This document shows, piece by piece, positions 48,757 to 60,056 of a stretch of 64,000 nt of DNA. Position 1 is the stretch's first letter. Each line of letters opens with the position of its first letter. Below the pieces are notes generated by a model, which was not told where the DNA came from, searched no databases, and saw nothing but the letters and a program-made list of their open reading frames with translations. Origin of the DNA: Castanea sativa (lineage: Eukaryota; Streptophyta; Magnoliopsida; Fagales; Fagaceae); the NCBI RefSeq assembly GCF_040712315.1, contig NC_134014.1, forward strand, positions 38,119,634-38,183,633, read 5' to 3'. Made by a program: the position numbers and the translations under genes.

Positions 48757-50190
48757 CTTAGGACTGTCAAAACTTCCAATTGAATGTAATTTAAGCATCC
48801 TTTGGTTAACTTCTGTTTTCCCCCAATAACAGATACGTGGTTGAGGTTGTTTGGACACATGTTCAATATTTGTTTCAACATTGACATGTTCAAAATAAAA
48901 CAACTGCAATATGTATGTCATAGAAATTTAGTCAAAAGAGTCATACAAATTTGATAAAAAAGAAAATCATATTCTTGAAAGTAATTATTTTCTACAAATT
49001 ACCATTAAAAATAGCAAGCAACCACTAACACTAACACGATTCTTTTCTTTATATTTGCGCACACCTCGAATAAGAAAATCCAACACCAACTTCGCCCAAT
49101 TCAAGCTTTTGAACTCGTCAATATTAAGGAGAATTGAGATAAAGGACCGTTTGATAGAAGGTTTAGGAGTGGGACATAATAAAGTACCCAATACAAACAG
49201 CACAAAACAACCAACAAATTCTTTTCCTGATGTTTTCATCTCCTTCAACTTACCCTCTAAGAGGTTAATTGGTATATCCCCTACCACATTTAATCCATGT
49301 TGTTGGCATATATGATTTATCTCTTCAGCGCTTGCAACAATAGACACATCTACTCCACTTGATTTTACTCCTAGAATAAATTCTACATCTTTAGTGGATA
49401 TTGGTAACCTCCTTCCACAAATATCCAATGCACAAGAATTGTGGTCAATATGATCAACTAACCATTTGCAAAAATCTCTATTCAACTGTATAGACCTTAA
49501 ATCCAACATACTACCAAATCCCATTTCTCGAATAACAAATCTTTGTCTTTCATTTAAGTTTGAAACCATCAAATGAACACAATTAGGGGCACACCGAGTA
49601 TATAATGAAACCTGCATTATATAATGAATAAAAAGGGTTTCATTATGAAATTTAATACATAATCCTGAATGCTAAAAGTTTCATAGGTAAATACTTACTT
49701 TACGTGCTTTGTGAGGAATATTATGTGACAAATTAGCATACTTTTTAGAATTCTCACGCGCTTCTTTCTTGTACTCTAATTTAGAGTCTTCATCAAGATT
49801 CATCCACTTTTCTCTAATCTCCTTCTTAACCTGTAATAGATATTCAAACTCAATTAAGATCTCCATGAATATGTCATGTCAACTAAACAATAACAATAAT
49901 CTAAAAACTATAAATATTATTCACTTACAGTTGTGCTTATCTTATCGACAATGCCCTTAGATTTCATCAATTCCAATTGCTTTTTACTTAAAATCCAAAT
50001 TTAATGAAACATATTATTTTAAATATAACAATAGGAAATATATAATGAAAATGAATCTTACTAATAAATTAAAAATGGTCCAACAGGTCTTTTCCGGGGG
50101 GGGGGGGGGGGGAACTTGGACAACACCCTACTCTTCAATATTTTCCACTCTCCCCATACTCCTATCTCAATATAACATGAAATAAAAACA
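48757..50190 (-). CDS. HMG-box-like plus MGFG-domain gene, multi-exon, 3'-truncated
   Basis: Five exons on the minus strand with GT-AG introns and one continuous frame: about 50190-50062 (start uncertain), 49986-49929, 49830-49699, 49611-49003 and 48903-48757. The first three encode an HMG-box-like stretch, from KRPVGPFLIY through IREKWMNLDEDSKLEY. The long fourth exon (203 codons) encodes RFVIREMGFGSMLDL and GRRLPISTKDVEFILGV, a domain I associate with plant proteins carrying Ulp1-type proteases in MULEs. The last exon encodes LFYFEHV and ends at a GT donor with no further exon before opposite-strand sequence at 48.5 kb, so the gene is cut off. The start lies in or before a 17-C tract. No stops interrupt the exons. 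Function unknown; DNA binding is inferred from the HMG box. Confidence 0.7.
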
Positions 50191-52025
50191 AGGTAAGCAA
50201 TAACATACATTTGAAAAAAAAAAATCACAATTGAAAGTTGTGGGAATTGCAAACTTTTTCCTTGCAAACTTTGTCCTAGACAACATAGATGATCAACGTT
50301 TTTATTTATTTTTATTTTATTTTATTTTTATACAATAACCTGTGTCACTACTATAAAATGTCACTACTATAAAATGGAAATAATATTTGTTATTTGTGGA
50401 TGGTCATATCCTTCACTAAAGTGCCATATTCACCAAGATGCTTCTATCTAATCAGACAACATATTATAATGATTAAGAAGTAGGCTTTGTCATATCACAT
50501 CTGTCTTGCTGACATAACTAATTTATTCAAGATTATAACTAAATTTATTTTAGATTGTACCCTTCTCTTGACTCTTTTTGTGCTTAATTTTGCATCTTCA
50601 TAATTTTTTTTTTTTTTTAAGTATACAAGTTGGATTAAATTCGGGCAAAGCTGAGAGTCAAGATATAAAACTATTTTAATTTAAAAATATCTAGTAACAT
50701 GTTGTTTCAACAAGAAACAAAGTCTATCACCCTTTCGAAGAGCTAGCTAGAAAGGTATATTAGTATATTCCAAATTCTAATTTCTAATTGGGATCCAAGT
50801 TTCTCTATGATTATTAATGATCACGTAACTTAATTAGTGATCATTAAATTTCCTCCTTAGTAAGAGATGAGGAATCCAACCATTGATTCATGGGATCAAG
50901 GGTTTTTTGTTGTTGTTGTAAAATTAGGGATGAGATAATAATCTGCTATCAACTTTAAATGCAAATAGTTGATTGACACTAAATGTTTATAAGTAGTAAA
51001 CTTAACCAAAGTAAATAGAATAGATATGTACAGATATAATAAAGGTCCATAAAAAAAATAAAAATAAAAAATCTCACAACTACTTATGGAAACAAGTTTT
51101 CATTGCGGTATGATAAAAATTGTGTCAATGATGAGTGTCTATGTGAAAGCGATATTATTCCAATGAATGAAGATTTATTCTTTTTTTAAAAACAATTAAT
51201 AAGTAATATTATTTATCAAAAGAACACAATTAAAAACACAAAACCACAGCAGAGAAACAGCTTCACATACAAAAAAATATTAAGGAACAAATATCCCTAA
51301 CACGAGTTGACTCATTTGTATATTATAAATTTTACTTACTATTTGGAATAGAAAAATTGAAATCCACATATATCATTATCATTTTTTTAACTTTGTAATT
51401 ATATTTCTATGACCAGATTGGATTTGGTCACATGAATACATCATTCTTTATGATTTTTTCAAGTAAAAGGAAAATATTGTATAGGAAAATTAAGGCTATA
51501 GAATGCATCTTCTTGGGGGAGACTTTTCGTTTCCCATATATTCATGTATCGAGTCTAAGTCTTAAAGACTCGAGATTGCTTAAGAAACTCGAGCCTTTAA
51601 GCAAGCCTTTAAGACTGAGTACAGGATCGAGTTCTAGTGATTCATATATAGAACTCATTCACAATATGTTATCTGCACAAAAAAAAAAAAAAAAAAATAC
51701 ATTTTATATATTCATCAAGACAAGATTAACTCCGACATAAAGATGCAACAACTTGCTCTGTGATTTGATTATACAATAGCAACAATATAAGGCAAAAATA
51801 ATGTCATAGTCATGACTCATGACAAGTCTATTCCATAGTCCATACTTCAACATTTTTTTTCCTAGGGCCAAACCTAATTCTTGCATTCCCTAAGGCGGCC
51901 AAACCTGATTCTTGCATTCCATAAGGCCAAAACTGCAATTGACCAGTTGGAATAAAAAAAAGAGTTATTAATTAGACATGGTGTAGGAGGTTTTGGCAGG
52001 GCAATCCAAGATTTCCCTGACTTAC
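50191..52025. other. MULE interior, no gene recognised
   Basis: AT-rich with long A and T runs; a T-run near 50602 and an A-run near 51680. Short repeats with CTCGAG near 51560-51640. Open frames are short and lack domains. Confidence 0.45.
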
Positions 52026-52113
52026 CATTCCAAGGGTCTAATAGGAGCATAGTAAACTTTTGAGAGCTCCTTGTCCCGGGTGCATTTCTCAATCTGACGA
52101 ATCACCTTCAAGA
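52026..52113 (-). pseudogene. isolated exon of an unidentified gene
   Basis: 88 bp bounded by a TATGCAG acceptor and a GTAAGTC donor on the minus strand. It reads open, with VIRQIEKCTRDKELSKVYYA and APIRPLEW. The coding character is good but I cannot name the family. Its neighbours do not extend it, so it looks like a captured fragment. Confidence 0.5.
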
Positions 52114-52473
52114 CTGCATAACATGCATATAAAATAGCTTAACATCACTTTAAAGTTTCTAACAGATAATTTACAAATATCTCCTATGCATTTCCAAAAT
52201 TAAAAATAAAATAAAATATATTTAAAAATCTAATATGTAGAGATCAATGTTAAGATTATACATGCTCCAAGTTTAAACCAAGGAACATATTAACAAATCA
52301 ATTTTCACATTAAGAAAATCAATTGGTTATCACCAGGAATATGATGACAAAGAAGATCCTTCACAAAGCAAAACCCAAGTTATTAAACTTTAAATCAAAA
52401 CTTCAACGACTGTCGCACAATTTACTGTCAAACTACCTGCCAAGTTGGGGAAACTTAGACACAAAGCTTGAGA

Positions 52474-52510
<37 letters not shown>

Positions 52511-53589
52511 TATCTATGGGAAGACAGATCATAATTGGGATCCTAAAGTTGACAGAACTATAACGTTGCAAACTTCTTTTTTTTGAGAAGCCAACCTGGA
52601 AGTCTAGGAAGGAAATTTATTAAAAAATAACAGCAATAATGTGACGAAATGAAGATTGTTCAAATTTTTAGGTCCAAGAATGGTTTGGTTTTTGGAAATT
52701 AAATTCAATGAAATGGAATTTGATGACTTCAATTATATATGTCACCACAAGGGCATACATTCTTTGCCAAAAATATGCATTCCTACAAGATGGAAAGTGA
52801 GTTCCTACTCCTTTGGGATGATTCTTTGAAATTCGCAGAATATACCTAATCTACTTCCCACATTACACAATTTCTACAATAAAAAATAAAATAGCCTACA
52901 ATGTCTCATCTTACAACCGCCAATGACACATAACCCTGTGCATCAAAATCAAGCACCAAGACATTTTATTCCTCTATTTGCATTCCATGGGAACAAACTT
53001 AACTAATTTCCTCTAATTTAACCATATATATACACAGAACTACGACAAGAATGTAGAAATCACAAGAAATTATAAATTATAACATTGAGAGGAAATAAAT
53101 AAAAATAAATAATATATACGAACAGAGTAAACTAATAATGCAAACCTAAAAGGAAAAAAATTGGTTGGATCTGTTGCTCATACAAAAGCTTGATGATTGT
53201 TTTGGCATGGACAATTGTTTTTGGACCTATAATTAGGCTAGGTGCTAATGAATAACTAGCATTAGTAAGTTAGTACTCTCTCGAGAACTTGTAAACATTA
53301 TGTCAAAAGAGAAACAAAGCAAGTGACTTTAGGATATAATTTAAAATAACCATAATGGGACTAAATCCTTTCTACCATACTTCCATTTGTGGATTAAGGA
53401 AGGGTGCTTGCCAATGGTCATATATAGCGGATGCTGATATGACAAGGAATGAACCAAATTTGATGGCTGGGAACTTGAACTCTGCACATTAAAGTAAAAA
53501 AAAAAAATTAATGCAGCCACTATATGAACAACTAACTATATAGGCAAGAGGAAAGGTATTTAGGGATGGCTAAAGCAAAACCTAGCTGC
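52114..53589. other. MULE interior, no gene recognised
   Basis: AT-rich; AT/AC microsatellite at about 52479-52510. No credible coding region. Confidence 0.45.
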
Positions 53590-54115
53590 CAGGAACAGTA
53601 TTTGGGGTAGACAACTGGTTACTTCCACCTTTTTCTTTCTTTGAACTTTTCTCATGACAACTCTTGATCTGATGTTTACCACCAGGAGCATAATCCTTTT
53701 CTTCAGCCCATTTAAATTAGGTTGTTCAAATTATCTACAATAATTAATTCATTATTGCCATCTTTATCTTTAAGTACATTTGCATCTTCAATATCCTTTG
53801 CATCGAATAAAGGAATGAAGGGTTCTTAGCTTGTTGCTTCTGAAAATAAATCAGCAAGCCTCCTGCATTTTCCTCTGTCATAGCATTTTTCCTCCTTGAA
53901 CACAAATAGTTGTTATAATCTAATAAAAGATAACCCAAATTTTCTTGAACCTCTACTGACTACTCATAAAGTTTCTGTTGAATCCCATACTTACAGGCCA
54001 TATCCACTTCAATGGCTTGGGTAGCAGTTACTTTTCTTTGTGAGGGCAACATGTGAGCTTGTTCATGAGGTACAAGATCATGATTATGCTCCTTTTAAAA
54101 GCCCACAAAGGTAGA
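53590..54115 (-). pseudogene. FAR1/FRS-like gene fragment
   Basis: The minus strand reads KEHNHDLVPHEQAHMLPSQ, then QAIEVDMACKYGIQQ, then a segment ending in NPSFLYSMQ. These match the end of the FAR1 DNA-binding domain and the linker of FHY3/FAR1-related (FRS) proteins, which are host regulators derived from MULE transposases. In-frame stops lie just before KEHNHD and after KLYE, and a frameshift follows NPSFLYSMQ. A Lys/Ser-rich tail (HEKSSKKEKGG) ends at a stop near 53590. The transposase core is missing. It is either a captured host FRS piece or a relic of the MULE's own transposase. Confidence 0.7.
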
Positions 54116-55251
54116 ACTGTTGGGTGACTTTGCTTAAAAACCAAAACTTAAGTTTGACTCTCCTGGACTTCCAAAGTATTTGATTTGCGGGCTATTACAT
54201 TTGTGCGTGCAGGGATAAATGTACAAACTATAAAGGTGGGCATCTTTCAAATTTGCTTAAGAGCAAGTTGAACTGTATGCTTAATTTGTAATTGTGTATG
54301 GCATGTCCAAGCTAAAACATAGTTGCCACATTGTCATAGAAAGAAGCATTTAATTTTTGATAGGTAGAAAGAAGAACTTGAATTATATTTTAGATTTGTT
54401 TATCTCTCATATTAGAAGCTCTTAATCTATTGAATAGAGCCCCAAGTTATTATAAAGACTCATCATTGTATGTAATTTATAGCTTGAAGATTTAATATTA
54501 TATAGATTACAGTACAAGATGTTGAAACCACATATATGAGAGGAAAACAAAAGATAGGATGGATAGACAAGATAACTAGCAATGGTGAAACATACCTTCA
54601 GGACGAATTTCTCACCAAGCATGCCTTAAAAAATAAAATCAAATCCAAAATTAGAAATTTGAAACTACAATGCTTTAAGTTAATGATACTTACATATTTG
54701 GCACCGAAATACGAAACCAGTACAAGAGGAATAAAACTAATTTGTCAAAACAGTCGCCTTTCAAGTCTCTCTCCTTGAGACATGGTTTCTGGGAACAAAA
54801 TTTTCAGCAAGCTCGATGAAGGAATAGGTAGTGAGGGCATACGAGGAAATTGAAAGGCGAAATACCCAAAACAAATTAACCCAAAAATTAAAAATAAACG
54901 CACAAATCTTACACAAAACCTAGAATATGAAATACCGAATCAAATCTAACCAAAAGTAAAACCCAAATCAAATAAAAAGAAACACAGTTTCTCAATTGCC
55001 CATAAAAATTCTTACTGATAGTAATGGCGGAAGGTTTGCGGTGGCGGCTGCTGTGTAGCAGAGATAGGCATCAGCTGTGGCACATCGACTCTCAAGGTTC
55101 TCTTTCAACAGAACTTGAGACCTCTTCGATTTTTTTGTTTTTTTTTTTTTTTTTTTTTTTATACGCTAACCAGATTAGCCGGTAACTTGTATTCACACTA
55201 AAATTAATTAATGACCAGGATTAAAGGGAAGTAATATGAAAGGTTAAGATT
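54116..55251. other. MULE interior with possible small exons
   Basis: Two possible exon edges on the minus strand: a 29-bp piece ending CGTCCTGAAG before GTATGT near 54600, and a GC-richer stretch (55000-55075) ending before GTAAGAAT. These could be 5' exons of the captured genes; I cannot link them. A T-run lies near 55137-55160. Confidence 0.35.
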
Positions 55252-55301
55252 GTAGTGGGTACCGTACCCCCAAAAAAAAAGAGGGTATAGTAGAATGACC
55301 C
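55252..55301 (-). repeat. right TIR of the MULE
   Basis: Inverted counterpart of 47081-47130, with TSD ATATAACAA directly outside. Confidence 0.8.
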
Positions 55302-55507
55302 ATATAACAATTAGGTAAAACGAATCAGCACATCGTCTAATAGTTCCTGATTGTTTTAATCAAGTACATCAAGCATTTGAAATAAAGTGTTTTTTTTTTT
55401 TTAACGAAATAAAGTGTATTTTATATATACTTATAAGTGGGGATATTTGATGATTTAAAAAATTGACCTGGGTCTAGCCCCGTTGGAATTGGACTCATCT
55501 CTCTCTG

Positions 55508-55644
55508 GGTCCATTTGGATAGAACTTATTGCTGAAAATTGAAAATTGAAAACACTGTAACAAAATAATTTTAAAATGTGTGAATAATACTGCGGAAAAA
55601 CGCAAAAAGCAAAACGTGGAACTTATAATCTGAATCCAAACGCC
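55508..55644. mobile_element. small MITE, hAT-like
   Basis: About 137 bp with inverted ends GGGTCCATTTGGAT and GGCGTTTGGATT. Flanked by CT-rich sequence, so a TSD (perhaps TCTCTCTG/TCTCTGTC) cannot be read with certainty. Confidence 0.4.
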
Positions 55645-56544
55645 TCTCTGTCTCTCTCTCGACTCTTTCTTTTTTCTTTTTTCTTTTTCTTTTTTTTTTC
55701 TGGATTTGGTTTGTATGTACCGTGGGTTAAAACTTAAAAGGGTTAATGGGTTTTTAATTTTCTTTTAGTTGGGCTGGGCTCTAGGCTATTTGGGCAAGGC
55801 TGGTAATGGGGCTTAGAATTTGGAATACAAGGGTGCATCTATTAAAAATACAAACTATACTTAATAAAAAAAAAATGGCAAATTATAACTTATCCATATA
55901 TGATTTACTGAAATTTAAATTACTTACCTATGATTTAAAACTTAACACTTTACCCACTTGAAGTTTAACCAAAATTTAAGTTACATACTTGTGGTTTGAA
56001 ATTTCATAATGTAAGTATTCTACTGGATTCTTTTTAATCTTATTTGATCTTGTACTTTTATGTTTTTTGTATATATTTTTAGAGGAAGGAAATATAAAAG
56101 TGAAGCAAAATCACATATTTAGCCATGTTTTTAACAAATGTGAGTTAAGGAAATCCAACCGAATTAACCTCAGATAGGTAAAGTGTCAAATTTCAAACTA
56201 CAGATAGGAAACTTAAATTTTGGTCAAACCACATGTAGGTAAGTTGTAATTTACCCTAAAAAAAATGTTGGTTGTTGACTGCTATAATTGCTTTTACCTC
56301 CCTTTTTCTTCCACCACGGATCTCTCTCACTCCATTTTTTCAAGTGGATTCCAAAGAGGTTCATTTTATCGTTGAAGACTTACAAATGGCCTCACACAGA
56401 ATTGCTCCATTAAAATATGAAAATGAAAGTTAACGAATGTCCTAACTCCTAAGCTAGTATTGGTTTAAAAAAATTCTTTTTTTTTTTTTGTGGAAAAAGA
56501 AAAAAATAATTAATTTTTTCAGTTTCTTTTTATATTTCTTATTA

Positions 56545-56708
56545 GGGTCCCGTTAATGTGTACCTTAGGGCACACATTAAGCCATCCATTTTTGGAAAAA
56601 ATTTATGAGAAATTGAAAAAAGTTGTTAAACTTTTTCAATTCCCGATAAAAATTTTTCCAAAAATGGTATACTATTATGTGCCCTTAGGACACACGTTAG
56701 TAAAATCC
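56545..56708. mobile_element. MULE-type MITE
   Basis: 164 bp with a perfect 9-bp TSD TTCTTATTA (56536-56544 and 56709-56717). Inverted ends share AACGTGTGTCC/AATGTGTACC and TTAGGGCACA; the middle is also palindromic (TTTTTCCAAAAATGG against CCATTTTTGGAAAAA). Confidence 0.8.
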
Positions 56709-57180
56709 TTCTTATTAAAGTGGTATTAAAATTTTCTAAAATGGTTAATTACCCTTTTTTTTTTCTATTACTTACAGTCTACAGTATAGGATAGTTATGA
56801 CAAAATATGTGTGAAAAAATGTGTGATACTAGCATTACTATTATACATATAATCCAAAGCACTTAGACAGTTAGACCCCTAAACTAGGCAGGCTTGCATA
56901 AAAATATTCTAAAAAAGATAATATTTCCAATTGCCGATGGGAACTAAACCCTATATCATAAATCAAATATTTTTAATTTTTATATATTACGGTAACTTTT
57001 TTTTATGTTTTATTCACAGAATTGGAAGATTTGATCTAGAAGTATATTCGGTATCAATGCTTGAAAGTTTACAATTATATTTTTCTCTACAACCAAAAGG
57101 ATGATTTTAATTGTCTCGAAATATCGTAGCATACAATAATTAGGAATGTTTTGGTCTAAAAAGGCCATTGGGCCTGTGTG

Positions 57181-57278
<98 letters not shown>

Positions 57279-58021
57279 GAGAACGGCCTGTGTATTATTA
57301 TATAACAGGACGTAGTTAATTTTTTAAAATTTCTTTAAATTTTACATACCTTGATGTTAATGTAGGTGGAGTGGATTAAATTTCAATATTTCTTGTTCAA
57401 CGCAACCCATTTTTATACCAACACAAGAGAGCACCTTGCATCTGGCTAATAGATGGAAATTGAACAAGCAAGAGAGCTCCTTGCCAGATATCCATGTCCT
57501 TGTTTGCTTGTCAAACTGGCATCAAATGTCACCAAATGCAAAATTGACGTAGGAAGTCATCTACAAACTCTTCTACAAGCAAACTCTATTGAACATTTGC
57601 TCACAACTTGAAGTATACACTAAAAAGTTCACTCCAGCAACTCTTTGTTAATCGGATGAAGTAACTTCACCTTCATAACCAGATCTTCGAGAACATAAAC
57701 TTTGATCTCCAGTTAACGCTTTGAGAGCGCTTGGAAATCTCCTATTACATGCGTACCCCAAAAGACTAAAAAGTCTTGGAAAATGTGCATTAAGATTGCT
57801 TTTATACCTTTGCTTGAAAACCACGAAACCCTTACTTCATGACCATTGATAAAAACAAATTTGGAATCAGCTTTTTACTAATCTCGATTAAACATTGCCA
57901 ATGTGGTTCACCCGTTGCAATAAATAATTTCCCCTAATTGAGAAGATCATGGAACAATAACTATTCCATCATTAAATGTTTAAATATTAAGTTTTTGTAT
58001 TTTAAAATCACACAAAATATG

Positions 58022-58485
58022 TGATGAGTCAGAAGGCATCTTTCGTCCAGACGCAACTGTAGACGAAGAACAAGCCATAAATGCAGCCATTACTAACTAA
58101 GCCGTTACGATTGGATGAAGTATAGAGAGAGACAGCTTAGAGGTCTCCATGTCTAGGCATTAAGTATTAAAAGGTTTCATATCCCTACATTAAGTGCCAA
58201 GGGCGTTACCCAAACAGGAAATTAAACCACCATTAATGGTCAACAGCTAGGAGAGTAAAGGCCTATCTAAGGCACATTCCACTGAAGGTAAAGGATTAAG
58301 ATCAGAATTATATACCCAACAACTAGAATTTTCCAATTATATCTCTCTCTTATTCTAACTTTGTCATTGGAGGTTCATCGGCCGAGACCACACCAGTGAC
58401 CTATTTGTCACATCCCCTTACTATCTTGCAAGTAATATCGGAGCCATCTGGACGATCTCAACTACTGACGATTTTGGCATCATCA
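58022..58485. mobile_element. 464-bp solo LTR
   Basis: TGATGAGTC to GGCATCATCA, flanked by perfect TSD ATATG (58017-58021 and 58486-58490). The paralogous site near 40719-40730 lacks it, confirming an insertion. No coding sequence. Confidence 0.8.
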
Positions 58486-59616
58486 ATATGAGTTAAAGAA
58501 ATGAATTGTAAATAACATTTTATTAACATGAAATTTAACATAAGTGTTAAAAATAAAGAGAACATGTAATTTAATGGTAGAATTTTCTCAAATTATTAAT
58601 CCAATAAAACACTATATAGTAATGTATAGTTCTGAACCAAACCAAAACTTCTAAAATAATAGGCTATTAATTTAAACCCACAATCAAATGCAAAACCAAA
58701 CCACCAAATCATACTTCAAACAACGTGTAGGTTTAAATTTATATGATTTTAAAAGTCAATCCAATTTAAAACTAGCAAAAATTATAATTTTTTATTTGTA
58801 ATAGTCTTAAATTTTAAATTCTAGTTTGAAACTTTTGAAACTATTCACCAAAGAATAAGAAGAAAGGGAAAAAAAAAAAACATTATTGGGTTAGGTAGAA
58901 TGGATAGGCTCTTCATACATTGGGTAAAAGCTAGACTGGCCCAAATATTAAGCACAACCTGGCCCTATGTTGTCGATGGTCCAATGTATTATGCGTGAGG
59001 AAATGAGAGTCCCACTGTTGTTAAGTAACTCATGCTTCAAGACTTTCCCGTCTTGCACCATTCATTTGTTCAATGATGAATACTTGCAGGAAAACGAAGT
59101 CCATCAACCGTTCCCGCTCCATCTGATGTTAATTTGAAGTTTATTAATGCTTAATGACAAATACAAGAAGTAAATATTAAAACAAAAGAGCAGAAATGTC
59201 ATCTTTAAAAACAAAAAAATATTATATCCACAACACTTTCAAAACAAATTATAGATGACAATTTACTCCAAAAAAATATTTGTAGATGACAAATTATTAT
59301 TGACTGATACAAGTAGGTAAAAAAGTAATTTTAATAACAAGTTCAAAGTAAAAAGGTAATTTTAATATATAATAAGTTAAAATTAAAATCAATAACAACT
59401 TACTACTTAAAATTTTTTATGAAAATATTGTAAATAAACGTAGCACTTCTCTTGAAAACATGCATTTGATTATATAATAGAACAAAAAGGAAAAAATAAT
59501 TAAAATGACCTGTTATTGTTAAGCTAATACGAATTCAACAAACACGTAATATTACAAAATTCCAAGAGCGTAACTACCAAAGCCTGGCCGGTTAGACAAG
59601 ATAATATTTAAAAGAT

Positions 59617-59801
59617 GGGAAATGCTAACGAATGCCCTAAGGGCATTGGTTAATAATCCATTTAAAGAAAGTTTTTATGAGAAAATGAAATAAAGCAATT
59701 AATATTTTGACAGTTTTTTTCATTTGCCATAAAAGTGGTATTAAAACTTTCTTAAAATGGATTGTTAACCAATGCCCTAAGGATATTCGTTAGCATGACC
59801 C
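59617..59801. mobile_element. foldback MITE
   Basis: 185 bp whose two halves are inverted over about 65 bp (ATGCTAACGAAT, CATTGGTTAA, AATCCATTT). The paralogous site near 41480 lacks it. No clean TSD. Resembles the MITE at 56545 in its GGG...TAACG ends. Confidence 0.7.
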
Positions 59802-60056
59802 AAAATTCAATACAAGCTTAATTTTCAATACAATCTTAATTTTCGTCGCTAATTTAGAGCTAATGGTTTTTAGTATTCCTACTCTTACTTTTCTCACCTT
59901 TTGATGTACACTTCATGATTGTAAAAAAAAATTGCCTGGATTCAGAAATTCTAATCATTATTCTGATGCGTTGAACCTAGCTCACAGTACCGACTTTTGA
60001 GGGAGAGAATGAGAGATATGTTACATAGAGCTAAGAACAATATTAGCTTTCGTGAA

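Larger units (their letters stand above)
47081..55301. mobile_element. 8.2-kb gene-carrying MULE (Pack-MULE type)
   Basis: Bounded by a perfect 9-bp TSD, ATATAACAA (47072-47080 and 55302-55310). Its ends are inverted: GGGTAATTCTAGCGTACC at the left and GGGTCATTCTACTATACCC at the right, each followed by a T-run and a GGTATGGTACC/GGTACGGTACC block, giving TIRs of about 50 bp. The 9-bp duplication is the Mutator hallmark. The interior holds a tandem array, a plus-strand gene 5' end, a multi-exon HMG-box gene, an isolated exon and a FAR1/FRS-like fragment, all on unrelated themes. No MURA transposase core was recognised. Confidence 0.85.
55311..57884. other. AT-rich intergenic with MITEs and microsatellite
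   Basis: No gene seen. Holds two MITEs (55508-55644 and 56545-56708). A TA run of about 35 repeats followed by about 28 T (57181-57278) marks a low-complexity block. Confidence 0.5.
57885..60056. repeat. third copy of LecRK-unit flank
   Basis: Aligns with 40575-41705 in the same orientation. Differences include a solo LTR (58022-58485), a stretch near 58890-59080 and a MITE (59617-59801). No kinase coding sequence remains before element G begins at 60057. Confidence 0.65.

Noticed and set aside
50092..50112. 17-G tract as a possible frameshift or assembly error
   Set aside because: In the length given, the minus frame through it stays open into the HMG-like exon; its exact length needs raw reads, so no claim is made.
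54536..54778. 80-codon plus-strand frame
   Set aside because: Runs opposite better splice signals on minus, Lys/Leu-rich from AT-rich DNA, no domain.
57181..57278. TA run followed by T run as a possible origin or element end
   Set aside because: Simple microsatellite plus homopolymer; no TSD or other structure beside it.
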